From Baffinella frigidus (Eukaryota; Cryptophyceae; Cryptomonadales; Baffinellaceae): 15,062 bases of DNA. The DNA lies in the NCBI GenBank assembly GCA_026770585.1, contig MU646317.1:293538-308599 (forward strand), read 5' to 3'. Position 1 is the first letter of the stretch, and every line of letters starts with the position of its first letter. Positions 1 through 10,900 of this stretch are shown here, piece after piece. The notes under the pieces are model-generated. The model was given only the letters and a program-made list of their open reading frames with translations, made no database searches and was not told the DNA's origin. The translations under genes and the position numbers were made by a program.

Positions 1-120
1 ATTGGGGTTTGAGGGTTGGGGTTTGGGGTTTGGGGTGTGGGGTTTGAGGTTTGGGGTTTGGGGTTTGGGGTTTGGGGTTTGGGGTTTGGGGTTTGGGGTT
101 TGGGGTTTGGGGTTTGGGGT
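1..120 (+). repeat. TTTGGGG heptamer array (intron 39)
   Basis: Nearly perfect GGGGTTT units on the plus strand, part of the intron after exon 39 and running off the window. In the transcript it is CCCCAAA repeat. The same variant fills the right edge (15008-15062). Confidence 0.95.
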
Positions 121-177
121 TCAAAAGAGTGCTTGAGGGTCGGTAAAAGGAGAGTTTAGTAAAGGTGTAGGGTTTAC

Positions 178-277
178 CGCAGGTGCGGCGACGGCGAGCG
201 CGGAAACGAGAGAATCCTCGAGTCCGAGAGCCGCGGTGCGCATGTCTGATGAGGACCCGACCCCGTCGTCGGTCCAT
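178..277 (-). CDS. Exon 39 (last in window), UPL1/HUWE1-like gene (RWTDDG)
   Basis: 100 nt, phase 2 in and phase 0 out, reading (R)WTDDGVGSSSDMRTAALGLE then DSLVSALAVAAPA. Plant UPL1 has RWTDDGQ followed by an A-x-x-(V/L)E-x-x-x-(I/V)-x-x-L helix (recalled), which matches well and fixes both gene identity and the exon 38/39 junction. Acceptor CCGTTTCCCAG, donor GTAAACCCTACACC. Confidence 0.88.
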
Positions 278-3200
278 CTGGGAAACGGTTCAGGGTTTAG
301 GTGATACGGGAGTCGAGACGGCAGGTGATGGGTAAGGGCGTGTATTGATTGTATTTGTATGTGCAAGGTACGCCTCCCGAAGTGATATTTGGAAATCAAC
401 AACGCAAGGACGCAGCGCCATGCAGGGTTTAGAGTTTAGGGATGCGGGTTTAACGGGAGGGCCGGGGGGGGGCCTCGGTGGGGGTGTAAACCTGGCGGAC
501 CTGGTGATACTAAGCAGATTTGAGTCCCGGAACTTCGTGATCATAAAACCTATCCTGATATCAAATACCCATCTCAACACCCAAATATTCAGTCAACCGC
601 GACCGTCTATTTGAAACCAGGTATTTATGTTTTCCGATAAAATATCCTGATACCTAAATCCGACCACATTTGAGTATCAGGCGAACCGTTGCGTTTCCAT
701 AAAACCCAAATGGTTTCGTGCGAATCTTACTACAGGACCAAAAGCCATCTATTCGAATCTGGTCATAATAAATAGAATCTGGTCATAATAACTCGTGTTT
801 GAGGCCATCTATACCTCGTCGGGCCATCTATCCGCTCGCACGTCCCACGGGACGCGCATAGAAACACCCAATTTGCTCAAAGAAGTTTTGGCGCGAAATT
901 CAAATTTGAAAAGTTGAGTCAACAATTTGGGTATTATGTTTGGTCTCAGATTAGGTTTTATGACAAGGAAAGCTTATGTCAAATCGGCTTACTAATAACG
1001 GTTTCTCTCTGCAGGGTGGCGGGGGGACCTGCTGGACGGCGGGGCATGTGGGTCATTAGGGCTCAGGGTTTTGGGTTTCGGGTTTCGGGTTTTGGGTTTT
1101 GGGGTTCGGGTTTTGGGTTTTGGGTTTCGGATTTAGAGGGCGGAGGGGACCTGCTGGACGCCGAGTTTCCGACGAAGCCGTCCTCGGCACCACCCATGCC
1201 CCCTGTTTCCATCGTTGAGGGTTTAGGCTTTCAGCTCAGGGTTTCGGGGTTCGTGTCTCGTGTTCCGTGTGTCGGGTCTTGGGTTCCGTGTTTGATGGTT
1301 TAGCGTGCGGGGGGGGGTACCGTAGTTGGAAGGGAACATACGGTGCTGGCGCCCCCTCTCGTGGCTCGTGTTTCGTGTCTCGGGGTTCGAGTTGGATGCA
1401 GGTTTAGGATTCATTTAGTGCCGTAGTCGGAAGGGAACATACGGTGCACGGTTTCGTGTCTCAGGTTTCGTGTTGGTCGCAGGTCTCGAAAGTATGGTAG
1501 TCGGAGGGGAACATACGATGCTGGCGGCCGTCGAAGAAGCTCCCACCGAACAGCATCCCGTCACGCCGGCTCACCTGCGTTACGGTTTACGGTTTAGGGT
1601 TTAGGGTTTAGGGTTTAGGGTTAAGGGTTCAGGGTTTAGGGTGTGTGTAAGTACCCTGGGCGGTTCTTCCGGGTCTCGGGTTGCGTTGCGGGGACTACAT
1701 GGCGGCCGTGTTTTTACCAAGAAAAATCTCTCTCCGAGCACCAGCATCCAGGTTTCAGGTTTCGGGTTCAGGGTTGGGGGGTCTCACCGGCGCGCCTTTG
1801 GGGTTTGGTGTTCAGGGGTTCGGGTGATTTGAGGACACAGGGTTGCGGGTGGTTTGTGAAAGACATGGGGTTTAGGGGTTGAGGGTTGAGTCTCACCGGC
1901 GCGCCTCCAGCGCGCCCCGCCATGGCCAGCTGCGCCGCACGCCCTGTTTTCGGTTCAGGGTTTAGGGTTTAGGGTTTAGAGTTTAGGGGTTAGGGTGTGG
2001 GGTTTAGGGTTTGGGGTTTAGGGTTTAGGGTTTAGGGTTTGGGGCTTAAGGTTGAGGGGTTAGGGTGTGGGGTTTAGGGTTTAAGGTTTAGGGGTTAGGG
2101 TGTGGGGTCTAGGGTGTAGGGTAAGGTTTGGGGGTTAGGGTGTGGGGTCTAGGGTTTAGGGTCTAGGATTTAGGGTTCATGGTTGATAGTTGAGAGTTTA
2201 GGGTACCGGTGGTAGTAGGACCAGCAGCTGCCCTTGGTGGGGTTCGGGGTTTCGGGATTCGGGGTTTGGGATTCGGGGTTTGGGGTTTGGGGAGCGACCT
2301 TCCGCGACGAAAAGGAACTGTCCCGCGGCGGCTTGGGGGTTCGTGTTTGGAGTTGAGGGTTTGGGGTTCAGAATCTGGGGTTTCGGGGTTTAGGGTTTGG
2401 GGTGCGACCTTCGGCGCCGAAGAGAAACTGTCCCGCGGCGTCCGCGCGCCCCGCTGCGAGGTCCTGCTTTCGGGTTGGGGGTTGAAGCGGTGGGTTTAGG
2501 GTTTGGGGTTTAGGGTGTAGGGTTGAGGATAAAAACATTACTCCATGTGTTTAGGGTTTAGGGCGTATGGCTAGGGAGAAAAACGTTACTCCGTTTAGGG
2601 TTGAGGGTTTAGGGTGAACCTGACGCCGAGCGAGCATCGCTTTAGGGGGTTGGGTTTCGGGTTTCGGGTTGAGGGTTGAGGGCTTAGGGTTTGGGGGTAA
2701 GGGTCTAAGGTCCAGGGTGAACCTGGCGGCGCGCAAGCATCGGGTGGTTTCGGGTTTCGAGTTTTGGGTCTAGGGTTCAGGGTTTCGGGTTTAGAGTTTG
2801 AGGTTTCGGGTAGACCTGGCGGCGCGCGAGCATCGGGTGGTCGGCGAGCGGGAGGTCCTGCTGCGCCACGCGCCCGGGGATTGCCTGTCCGAGGTTGTTT
2901 TTCAGTGCAAGGGTTTCGGGGTTGAGTGTCGATATTTTAGAGTGAAAAATCCCCCGTAAGAGCCCGGAGATTTGCCTGTCCGAAGGGTGAGGGGTGAGGG
3001 GTTTGGAGAGCCCAGGCTCTTTCCCGCTCCAAAGTTGATGGATGTGTACCGCAAACCCAGTACGTCAACTTGAGAATAGTCGGCCGGACAGAGGGCTCGT
3101 AACCTGACCCATCGTGCTCCCCAGTTCAGGGTTCAGGATTCAGGGTTTAGGGTGTAGGGTGTAGGACCTGTCCGGCGGGGTTGCCGAGGTTATCGCAAAG

Positions 3201-4938
3201 GGCGTTGTGCCCCCCGCGCCCCCCCCCTACATCGTTAAGCACACAAAAACAGAGCGTTCCGCGGTCGTGGTCGTGAAAGCAAGGGTGAAACGGTGTAGGG
3301 TGTAGGTAGGACCTGTCCGGCGGCGTTGCCGAGGTTGTCGCGAAGGGCGTTGGGCCCCCCGCGGCCACCCATCGGCAGCCGGATCACCTGCATCAGGGCC
3401 TGCGCGTCATAGGTTAACTCCCACTCTGCTATCTTCGTATCCACCTCTCTTAGAGCCTCAGCGTCATAGATTAGCTCCCACGCCTCTCTGTACCTATCCA
3501 ACTCTCTCTTTACAGTATGTACCCTCTCTGACTCGACAAATTGTCCAAAAGGTTGTCAAGAGCGTGAACCGTTTTTAAACACACCGTTTCGAGGTTCGTG
3601 GTACAAAGGGAATTTGCAAGTCATCACTTGGGCAAATCGAGGACGGCCAGCACCAGCATGTCCTGCAGCCCATTCTTTGTTGAGAGCCCAGCGTCAGGTT
3701 ACGAGCCTACGAGCCTCCCCCAACCCTACACCCTGGATCCGCGCGGAACGGCAGACTATCCTCAAGTTGACATGCTGGGTCCGCGGTACAAACCCGTCAA
3801 CTTTCGCGCGGAAAAAAGCGAACACCTGCATGTCCTGAAGGCCCTGCCCCGGGCCGCCCTGAAGCATATCGTCGAGGATGCGCGCGGTGTCGAGGCGGCC
3901 GCGCGCCTCGGGGAGCAGCAGCGACAGCACCTGCAGTGCACGCTGTCCGGTTCTGTGAGGCCCCTTTTATGCGATCGTACGACTATTAGGCTCGTGTTGT
4001 GTGAGGTTGTGTGCGGCACGCGGGCCTCTGGGAGGAGGAGCGAGAGCACGTGCAAGGCACGCTGTCCGGTTCTGTCAGCCTCTTTTTATGCGGGTTTACG
4101 AGGCACACGAGGCTTGCGGGGAGCAGGAGGGAAGGCGCCTGCAGGGCACGCTAGGCTCTCTCCCTCTCCATCTCGCTCCCTCACCCTCTCCCTCACCCTC
4201 TCCCTCACCCTCTCCCTCTCCCTCTTCCTGCTCACTAGGAAGCTGGTCTCATACAAGGCACGCAGGCGCGTGACTAAGGCCGCGGAAGTAGGCAAATGGG
4301 AATGCCTTGCAGACTGACCTGATCATTAACGAAGCATCGGTGCAGGGCACAGGGTTTAGGATTTAGGGTTTTGAGCGCACACCTGGTACTAAAGAAGCGA
4401 TGCAGGGTTCAGGGTTCAGGGTTGAGGGTTTCGGGATTAGCGTTGAGGGTTTCAGGTTTAGACCTGATGCTGAGGCCCCTCGGCCTCCATCTCCATACCC
4501 TCCAAATGTCTACAAATAGTGTAGAGAGCGTACACGTATTGCAAGAGCAAACACACCTGATGCTGGGGCCCCTCGACCTCCATTTCCATGCCCTCCATGC
4601 CCTCCAGCAGGTTCCCCAGGTCGTGCCGCAGCAGCCCCGCGCCGTTGCTGCTGATGAACCTGCTTTCGGGTTTGGGGTTTAAGATGTGGGGTTTCGGGTT
4701 TCGGGTTTCGGGGATAGGCGCAGGAGCCCCGCGGCGTTGCTGCTGATGAACTTGCCAAGGCAGAATGCTCGAAGCTCTACACAATTGGCGCCTGCCGTTC
4801 CCCGGATGCAGGAGTGGGCGCTAAGCATGGACCTCCAAAACCATTCTCTGTCCTGGTTGATGGTGTATGGTCTAGGTGTTCCGGATGTGGGAGTGGGTCG
4901 CACCGCTCCGTGATGCTCTCCCTCTCCCTCTCCCTCTC

Positions 4939-4969
<31 letters not shown>

Positions 4970-7900
4970 CTCTGCCTCTTCCTCTCTCTGCAGGGTGAGG
5001 GGTTACCGCTCCATGATGCTGTCGAGCTCCTGGCGCGCCTGCGCCGTGTAGTCCTGCGCCAGCAGCATCTCTCCGGCCCTGCTTCGCGGTTTAGGGTTAG
5101 GGGTTTGTGGGTGAGGGCTCAGGGATTTTGGGGTTAGGGGCTCTACAGGTTACAGTAGCATCTCACCAGCCCTGCTTTGCGGTGCAGGGGTTAGGGTTTT
5201 GGGATTTCGGGGTTAGGGGTTATTGGCTGCGGTGTAGTCTTGCGCCAACAGCATTTCTCCGGCCCTGGTGTGCGAGTTTCGGGGTTAGGGTTCCGGGGTG
5301 TCTGGGTGTCTGGATGTCTGGGTGCCTGGGTTAGGGGTTACGGAGGGAAGCTAAACCAGCAGCATCTCCCCGGCCCTGGGTTAAGGATTAGGGTTTCGGG
5401 GTTACGGGTTACGGGTTACGAGTTACGGGTTTAGGGCTCAGGGTTGACAGAGAGTTGCTTGACACGTAGGGTGTTGAGCGCTTTACACGGAGTCACTTTA
5501 CACGGAGTGTTGGGTTTAGAGTTTAGGGGCTCACCTGCCGTCGTCGAAATCGTCGTCGGCGCCCGAGTCATCATCCTCGTAGTCCCGCGAGTTCTCCTCC
5601 CCGAGGTGCCCCTGCGAGTCACATCATTCTATCAGCGCGAGCCTTGTGATAAACCCTCAACTGGGGCGCCACATTGGAACCGGACGGGCCCGCCTCAGGA
5701 ACGGCGTGGGACAGGCCCGCCACGGGGCGGAGGGATAGGCCCGCCTCGGGAACGGCATGCGAAAGGTTGGACTCGGGACGGAGGGCGACCTGCTCGTCAT
5801 GCATCTGGCTGGACGCGTCGTCCATCTCCTCGTCCTCGTCCCCCTCCCCCTCGCTGTCCTCCTGCACCGTGTTTCGGGTTTTAGGGGATTACCACTCCAG
5901 ACTGCTGTAGGGGGTAGCTCCCTTTGGGAACGCCAATTCTGGCGTTCAACTATGCCAAAAATAAACAACCCCCCCTGAGTCCTTCCGGAGAATTGACTTT
6001 TGGCGACCACTTCCAAGAATCTGGCGTGGTAGGGTTTCGGGCTCCGGCGTTTGGGGGTCGGAGTTTAGGGTTAAGCGATCCGGGCGTTGAGGGTCCAGGG
6101 TTTATGGATCAAACAGGGCCCGGAGTTTCGAGGTTACCTCATCGTCGTCATCGTCGTCATCATCATCCTCCCCATCATCATCATCGTCATCATCATCCCC
6201 CCCCTCGTCATCATCGTCATCGTCCCCGTGGAGCAGCGCCTCGCGTGCCTCATGCTCCTCCAGGTCGTCGAATGAGTCCTCAAGCAGCGGCATCGCGCCA
6301 CTCAAGTCCCCCTCCCCGCTCAACTCCCCCTCCCCCTCCCCCTCCTGCGAGCGTTTGGGGGTTAGGGTGTGTGGGGGGGTAGGGTTTGGGGGTTGGAGTG
6401 TAGGATTGCCCGCCTGCGAGAGGGGGGTTTGAGGTTTGGAGTTTGGGCTGAGGATCCCCCGACTACGAAAAGGCATTGCACCAAGCAAGACTCGAAACAG
6501 GCAACAGCCGTACGGGGGGGGGCGCCACGTGTTACATTGTTTCCGTTTTGGGTAGGGCCGGTAGGGTTCAGGGTCGATAGGGTTCAGCATTTAGGCGGTT
6601 TAGGGAAAAGGGTCGGAGGGGAAGGGGATTTAGGAAACAGGCTACTGACGTACGGGGGGGCTCGTTACCTCCGCCCCACTCTGCTTTGTAGAGCGGCGTG
6701 CAGAGAAGTTGGCCGCGAAAAGATGCAATAACCGGGAAAGGTTTGCACCACAACCGCCAACGTTTCCATTAATATTTCAGCGGCTAACAGTAGGAAAGGC
6801 TCGACACAGGCAAGAGCCGTACGGGGGGGCTCGCAACCTTGAGAGATAAGACTCAAAACAGCAGGAAACAGGTGTGCGGGGAGGCTCGCAACCTCAGCGG
6901 CGTCAACCCCGCTCGGCCCGTCCCCCTCCAGGTGCAGCATCATGCTGCTGTCCTGCTTCACGGTTTCGGGTTTAGGGGTTGGGGTGGAGAGGTGCAGTTT
7001 GGGGTTGAGGGTTTAGGGTTCAGGGTTTAGGACGTAGGGTTCAGGATGTAGGGTTTAAGGTTTAGGGTTAAGGGTTTAGGAGTTGAGGGGGGTTCAGGGT
7101 TTAGGAGTTGAGGAGGGTTGGAGATTGTTTTAGGTTTTAGGGCTCAGGGCTCAGGTTTAGGGTTTAGCGTTTAGGGTTTAGGGTTTAGGATTTAGGGTTT
7201 GCGGTTTAGGGTTTAGGGTGTAGGGTTTAGGGTGCGAGGTTTACCCGATCCGGCGCGATCGCGCTCACGTCCGCGCCCCCGATGTCCGTCGACACCTGCT
7301 TTCGGATTTCGGCTTTCGGGTCTCGGGTTTCGGGCTTGGGATTTAGGGTTTGGGGTTCGGGGTTCGAGGTTTGGGGTTTGGGGTTGAGGGTTTAGGATTT
7401 AGGATGTAGGGTTTGGGGCTTGGGGGTTCGGGTTTAGGATTTCGGGTTTGGGGGGTTTGGGGTGAGGGTCGAACCCCGTGCGCATCCACCCCCTCAGCCC
7501 CCGACAACATCGCATCGCTCTCTCCCCCCACCGCCCGCGACCGCTCCCCCCGAAGCAAGATACCCCCCGGGCCGATCCCCCCGGACGGGCTCAGCGCCTC
7601 CAGCCCGGTTGGGACGCGCGGTTGGGGGGGGGCGAGGGGGTCGGATGAGGAGCAGAGCACGTCCAGGGGCCGGAGCAGCGCCGCGCACCTGCGGAGGGGA
7701 TAGCGTTTAGGGCTTCATGCTAGAGGCTGTTGAGGGAATAGGGTGGACGGTTTAGGGTTTAGGGTTTAGGGTTTAGGATTTAGGGGTTGGGGTTGAGGGT
7801 TTAGGATTTAGGGGTTGGGGTTGAGGGTTGAGGGGTTAGGGTTCACAGGCTAAGGGTTCGGGTATACGGTTTTGTGGTATACGGTTTTGTGGTTTAGGGT

Positions 7901-10900
7901 TTAGGGTATGGGGTTTGACACGTTTGGGACGCGTAGGGGTGGTGGAGGTCGCTGGACCCCCCCCCCCCCCCCCCCCCCCCCCCCGTGCAAACCCGCCAAC
8001 CGTAAAGTCTCCAAGTAAACCGTTAAGTCTCCAAGTACAGGGTTTGGGGTTTGAGGTTGACGTTTTGGACGCGGAGGGGTGGTGGAGGTCGATGTGCGAG
8101 AGCGCTGTGCATATCGCTGCCGGGACCTGGTGTGCGGTTTTGAGTTTCGGGGTTGGGGTTTCGGGTTTAGGGTTTCGGGTTTATGATTTGGGTTGAGGAT
8201 TTAGGGTTTAGGGTGTGAGGTTTAGGGTTGGGGGTTCACGGTTGACGGGATGCCATGCTTCAGGGTTCGGGGCTTAGGGGTTTGAACCTTGTGGTCCAGC
8301 ATGAGGCGCAGGGCTTCGATGTTGCTCGTGGGCGGCGCGTTCGGCGGGGCCTGGTTTGGGTTTAGGGTTTAGGGTTTAGGGTTCAGGGGTTGGGGGTTGG
8401 GGGTTAGGGGTTAGGGGACCTTATGGTTTATGGTTTATGGTTTATGGGTTAAGGGTTAGGGGTTAGGGGTTAGGGTTTAGGGGTTGGGGTGTGCCTGGTG
8501 CTGCATCTTCGCGGCGGTGAAGTTATACAGCACGTCCGCGAGCCCTGCTTTCGGGTGTAGCGTTTAGGGTTTGGGGTTTTGGGTTTGTGGTGTAGGGTTT
8601 AGGGTTTGAGGTTTGGGGTTTGGGGTTTGGGGTGTGGGGTTTAGAGTTCAGTGTGTAGGGTTTAGAGTTTGGGGTTTAGGGTTTGGGGCGCAGGGTTTGG
8701 GGTGTGGGGTTTAGGATAAGGGTTGACGGGTTGGGTTGGGAGACCGTGGAGCATCGCGAGGTGCGTCGCCATTGCCCGCTTCGGCGCCAGCGCCTGCTTG
8801 AGGCGTTCGGGTTTAGGGTTTAGGGTTTGGGGTTTTGGGTTTACGGTTTACGGTTTAGAGTTTAGGGTTTAGGGTTTAGGGTTTAGGGTCTCAGGTTGGG
8901 GGTTAGGGTTGGGTACTTAGGGTTTAGGGCTTAGGGTTTAGGGTTCAGGGTTCAGGGTACAGGGTTTATGGTTGGGGAAAATTAGGGGATGAGTTAAACG
9001 TGGTGGGAGAGAGAGAGGGTTTTGGGGGTTTTGGGGTTTGGGGGGTAAGCACCAGCGCAGCGACGATCTCGGCGAGGACCTTTTTGCGAGTCTCCGAGCC
9101 CCGCGAGAGCAGCGCCTGCGTTTCGGGGTTGCAGTTTAGGGCTTGCGGTTTGGGGTTTGGGGTTTGGGGTGTTCCTAGCGGTTTGGATTTTAGGGGGTTC
9201 CCAGTGGTTTGGGGTTTACGGATTAGTGTTTGGTGTTTAGTATTTAGTATTTAGTATTTAGTATTCAGTATTTAGTATGAGTGTTGAGTGTTGAGTGTTG
9301 AGTGTTGAGTGTTGAGTGTTGAGTGTGCGGGGTGTAGGATTTACGATTCACGATTCAGGGTTTCGGGTCTCGGGTTTCGGGTTCACCTGCGTGAGCGCGA
9401 CAGCCTGCGCCGCAAGCTCGTTGAGGCTCGCGTCGGGTGCCGCCGCCGCGTCCTTCCTGTTGCCCTCGATCGTCTCCTGTTCAGGGTGTGCGGTTGAGGG
9501 TTTGGGGGTCAGGGTGTGGGGTTTGGGGCGTAGGGTTTGGGGTTTGGAGTTTGGAGTTTGGAGTTTGGGGTTTGATGTTTGCGGTTTAGGGTTCAGGGTT
9601 CAGGGTTCAGGGTCTTGAGGTTTAGGGTTTAGGGACTAGGGTTTAGGGAAGAGCTTCGAGGAATACAGGGTCTGGGGTTTCGGGTTGAGGGTCTGGGGTT
9701 GAGGGCTCAGTGTTTAGGGTTTAGGGTTTAGGATTTAGGGGTGAGAGTTTGGGGTTGACCTGGGCCGCGAGGACCTCCCGGAGGAGGAACGACGTGAAGC
9801 TCTCTGTGCCGCGCTTCCGCGGGGAGAGCGCCGAGGACAGGTCCACCTGCCGAGAGCGAGAGAGAGTGTTAGAGAGAGAGCGAGAGAGAGCGAGAGAGCG
9901 TCAGAGAGAGAGAAAGAGAGAGAGAGAGCGTCAGAGAGAGAGAGAGAGCGTGTGTGTGTGTGTGAGAGAGAGAGAGACCTCAGACAACATCCAACACAAA
10001 GCATGCGCGACACCCCATGTACGGCAAAACAACCCCAAGCACCCATATCGCACCTTGCTCCCGTTGCCGTCCCCAGATTCCGCCCCGGGAGAGAGCTCCA
10101 CTGAGTACTTGTTGAGGAAGTAGGTGCACCCCGGGTAGAACTTGACGAGGTCCGTGAAGTAGCGCATCAGGTTCGCGGGCTTGATCGCGTGCGCCGCCTT
10201 GTCCTCCTCCTTCTTCTTCTCATCCGCAGCCTTCTTCTTCTTCGCCTCTTCCTCCTTCTTCGCCCCCTCGGTCGCCGCCGCGCCCTCCACGACCTGCTTT
10301 GGGGTTTGGGTTTGGGGGTTGGGGTTTGGGGGTTGGGGTTTAGGGTTTAGGGTTTAGGGTTTGGGGTTTGGGGTTTGGGGTTTGGGGTTTGGTTAAGGAT
10401 TAGGGTTTAGGTTTATGGTTGAGGGGTTCGGGATGCGGGTTGACCATCTGGTCCGGCTCCGACGCGTCCTTCTTCTCGGGGGGCGCCAGCTTCGCGCGCA
10501 GGTCTTTGATCAACTTCCGCACCTGCTTCAGGGTGTACCGTTTACGGATTAGGGATTAGGATTTAGGGGTTGGGGTTTAGGGTTTGGGGTTTGGGGTTTG
10601 GGGTTTGGGGTTTGGGGTTTGGGGTTTAGGGTTTGGGGTATAGGGTTTAGGGTTTAGGGTTTAGGGTTTGGGATGCAGGGAGTAGGGTGTAGGGTGTAGG
10701 GTGTAGGGTGTAGGGTGTAAGGAGTAGGGTGTAGGGTGTAGGGTTCCAGACCAGGACAGCCATGATCTGGTTGGTCCCTTCGTACTTCTTCGAGTGTGAG
10801 TGGTGCCCTTTGCGCGCGGACCCCCCAACCTGGGTTAGGGTTTGGGGTTTGGGGTGTGGGGGGTGGGTTTGGGGGTTCGTGGTTTGAGGTGTGGGGTTTG

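Noticed and set aside
1-120. A chromosome end (telomere)
   Set aside because: The array is made of TTTGGGG-type units at both window edges in the same orientation, and similar arrays occur between exons throughout. It is intronic sequence, not a terminal telomere, as far as this window shows.
914-1303. Plus-strand 129-residue open frame
   Set aside because: Mostly translated heptamers (GFGFRVSGFGF) overlapping exon 38 on the other strand; no codon or motif support.
3598-4317. Plus-strand 239-residue open frame, the longest in the window
   Set aside because: Runs antisense across exon 32, its tandem copies and a CTCCCT simple repeat. The minus strand has matching splice sites, phase and synonymous-change pattern; this strand does not.
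5924-6382. Histidine/proline-rich plus-strand frame (metal-binding-like)
   Set aside because: It is the antisense of the Asp-run exon 27; GAT/GAC runs read backwards as CAT/ATC. Acidic tracts at this place are expected in the ligase family.
9749-10123. RERERE-rich plus-strand frame
   Set aside because: Translated GA simple repeat overlapping exons 16 and 17 antisense.
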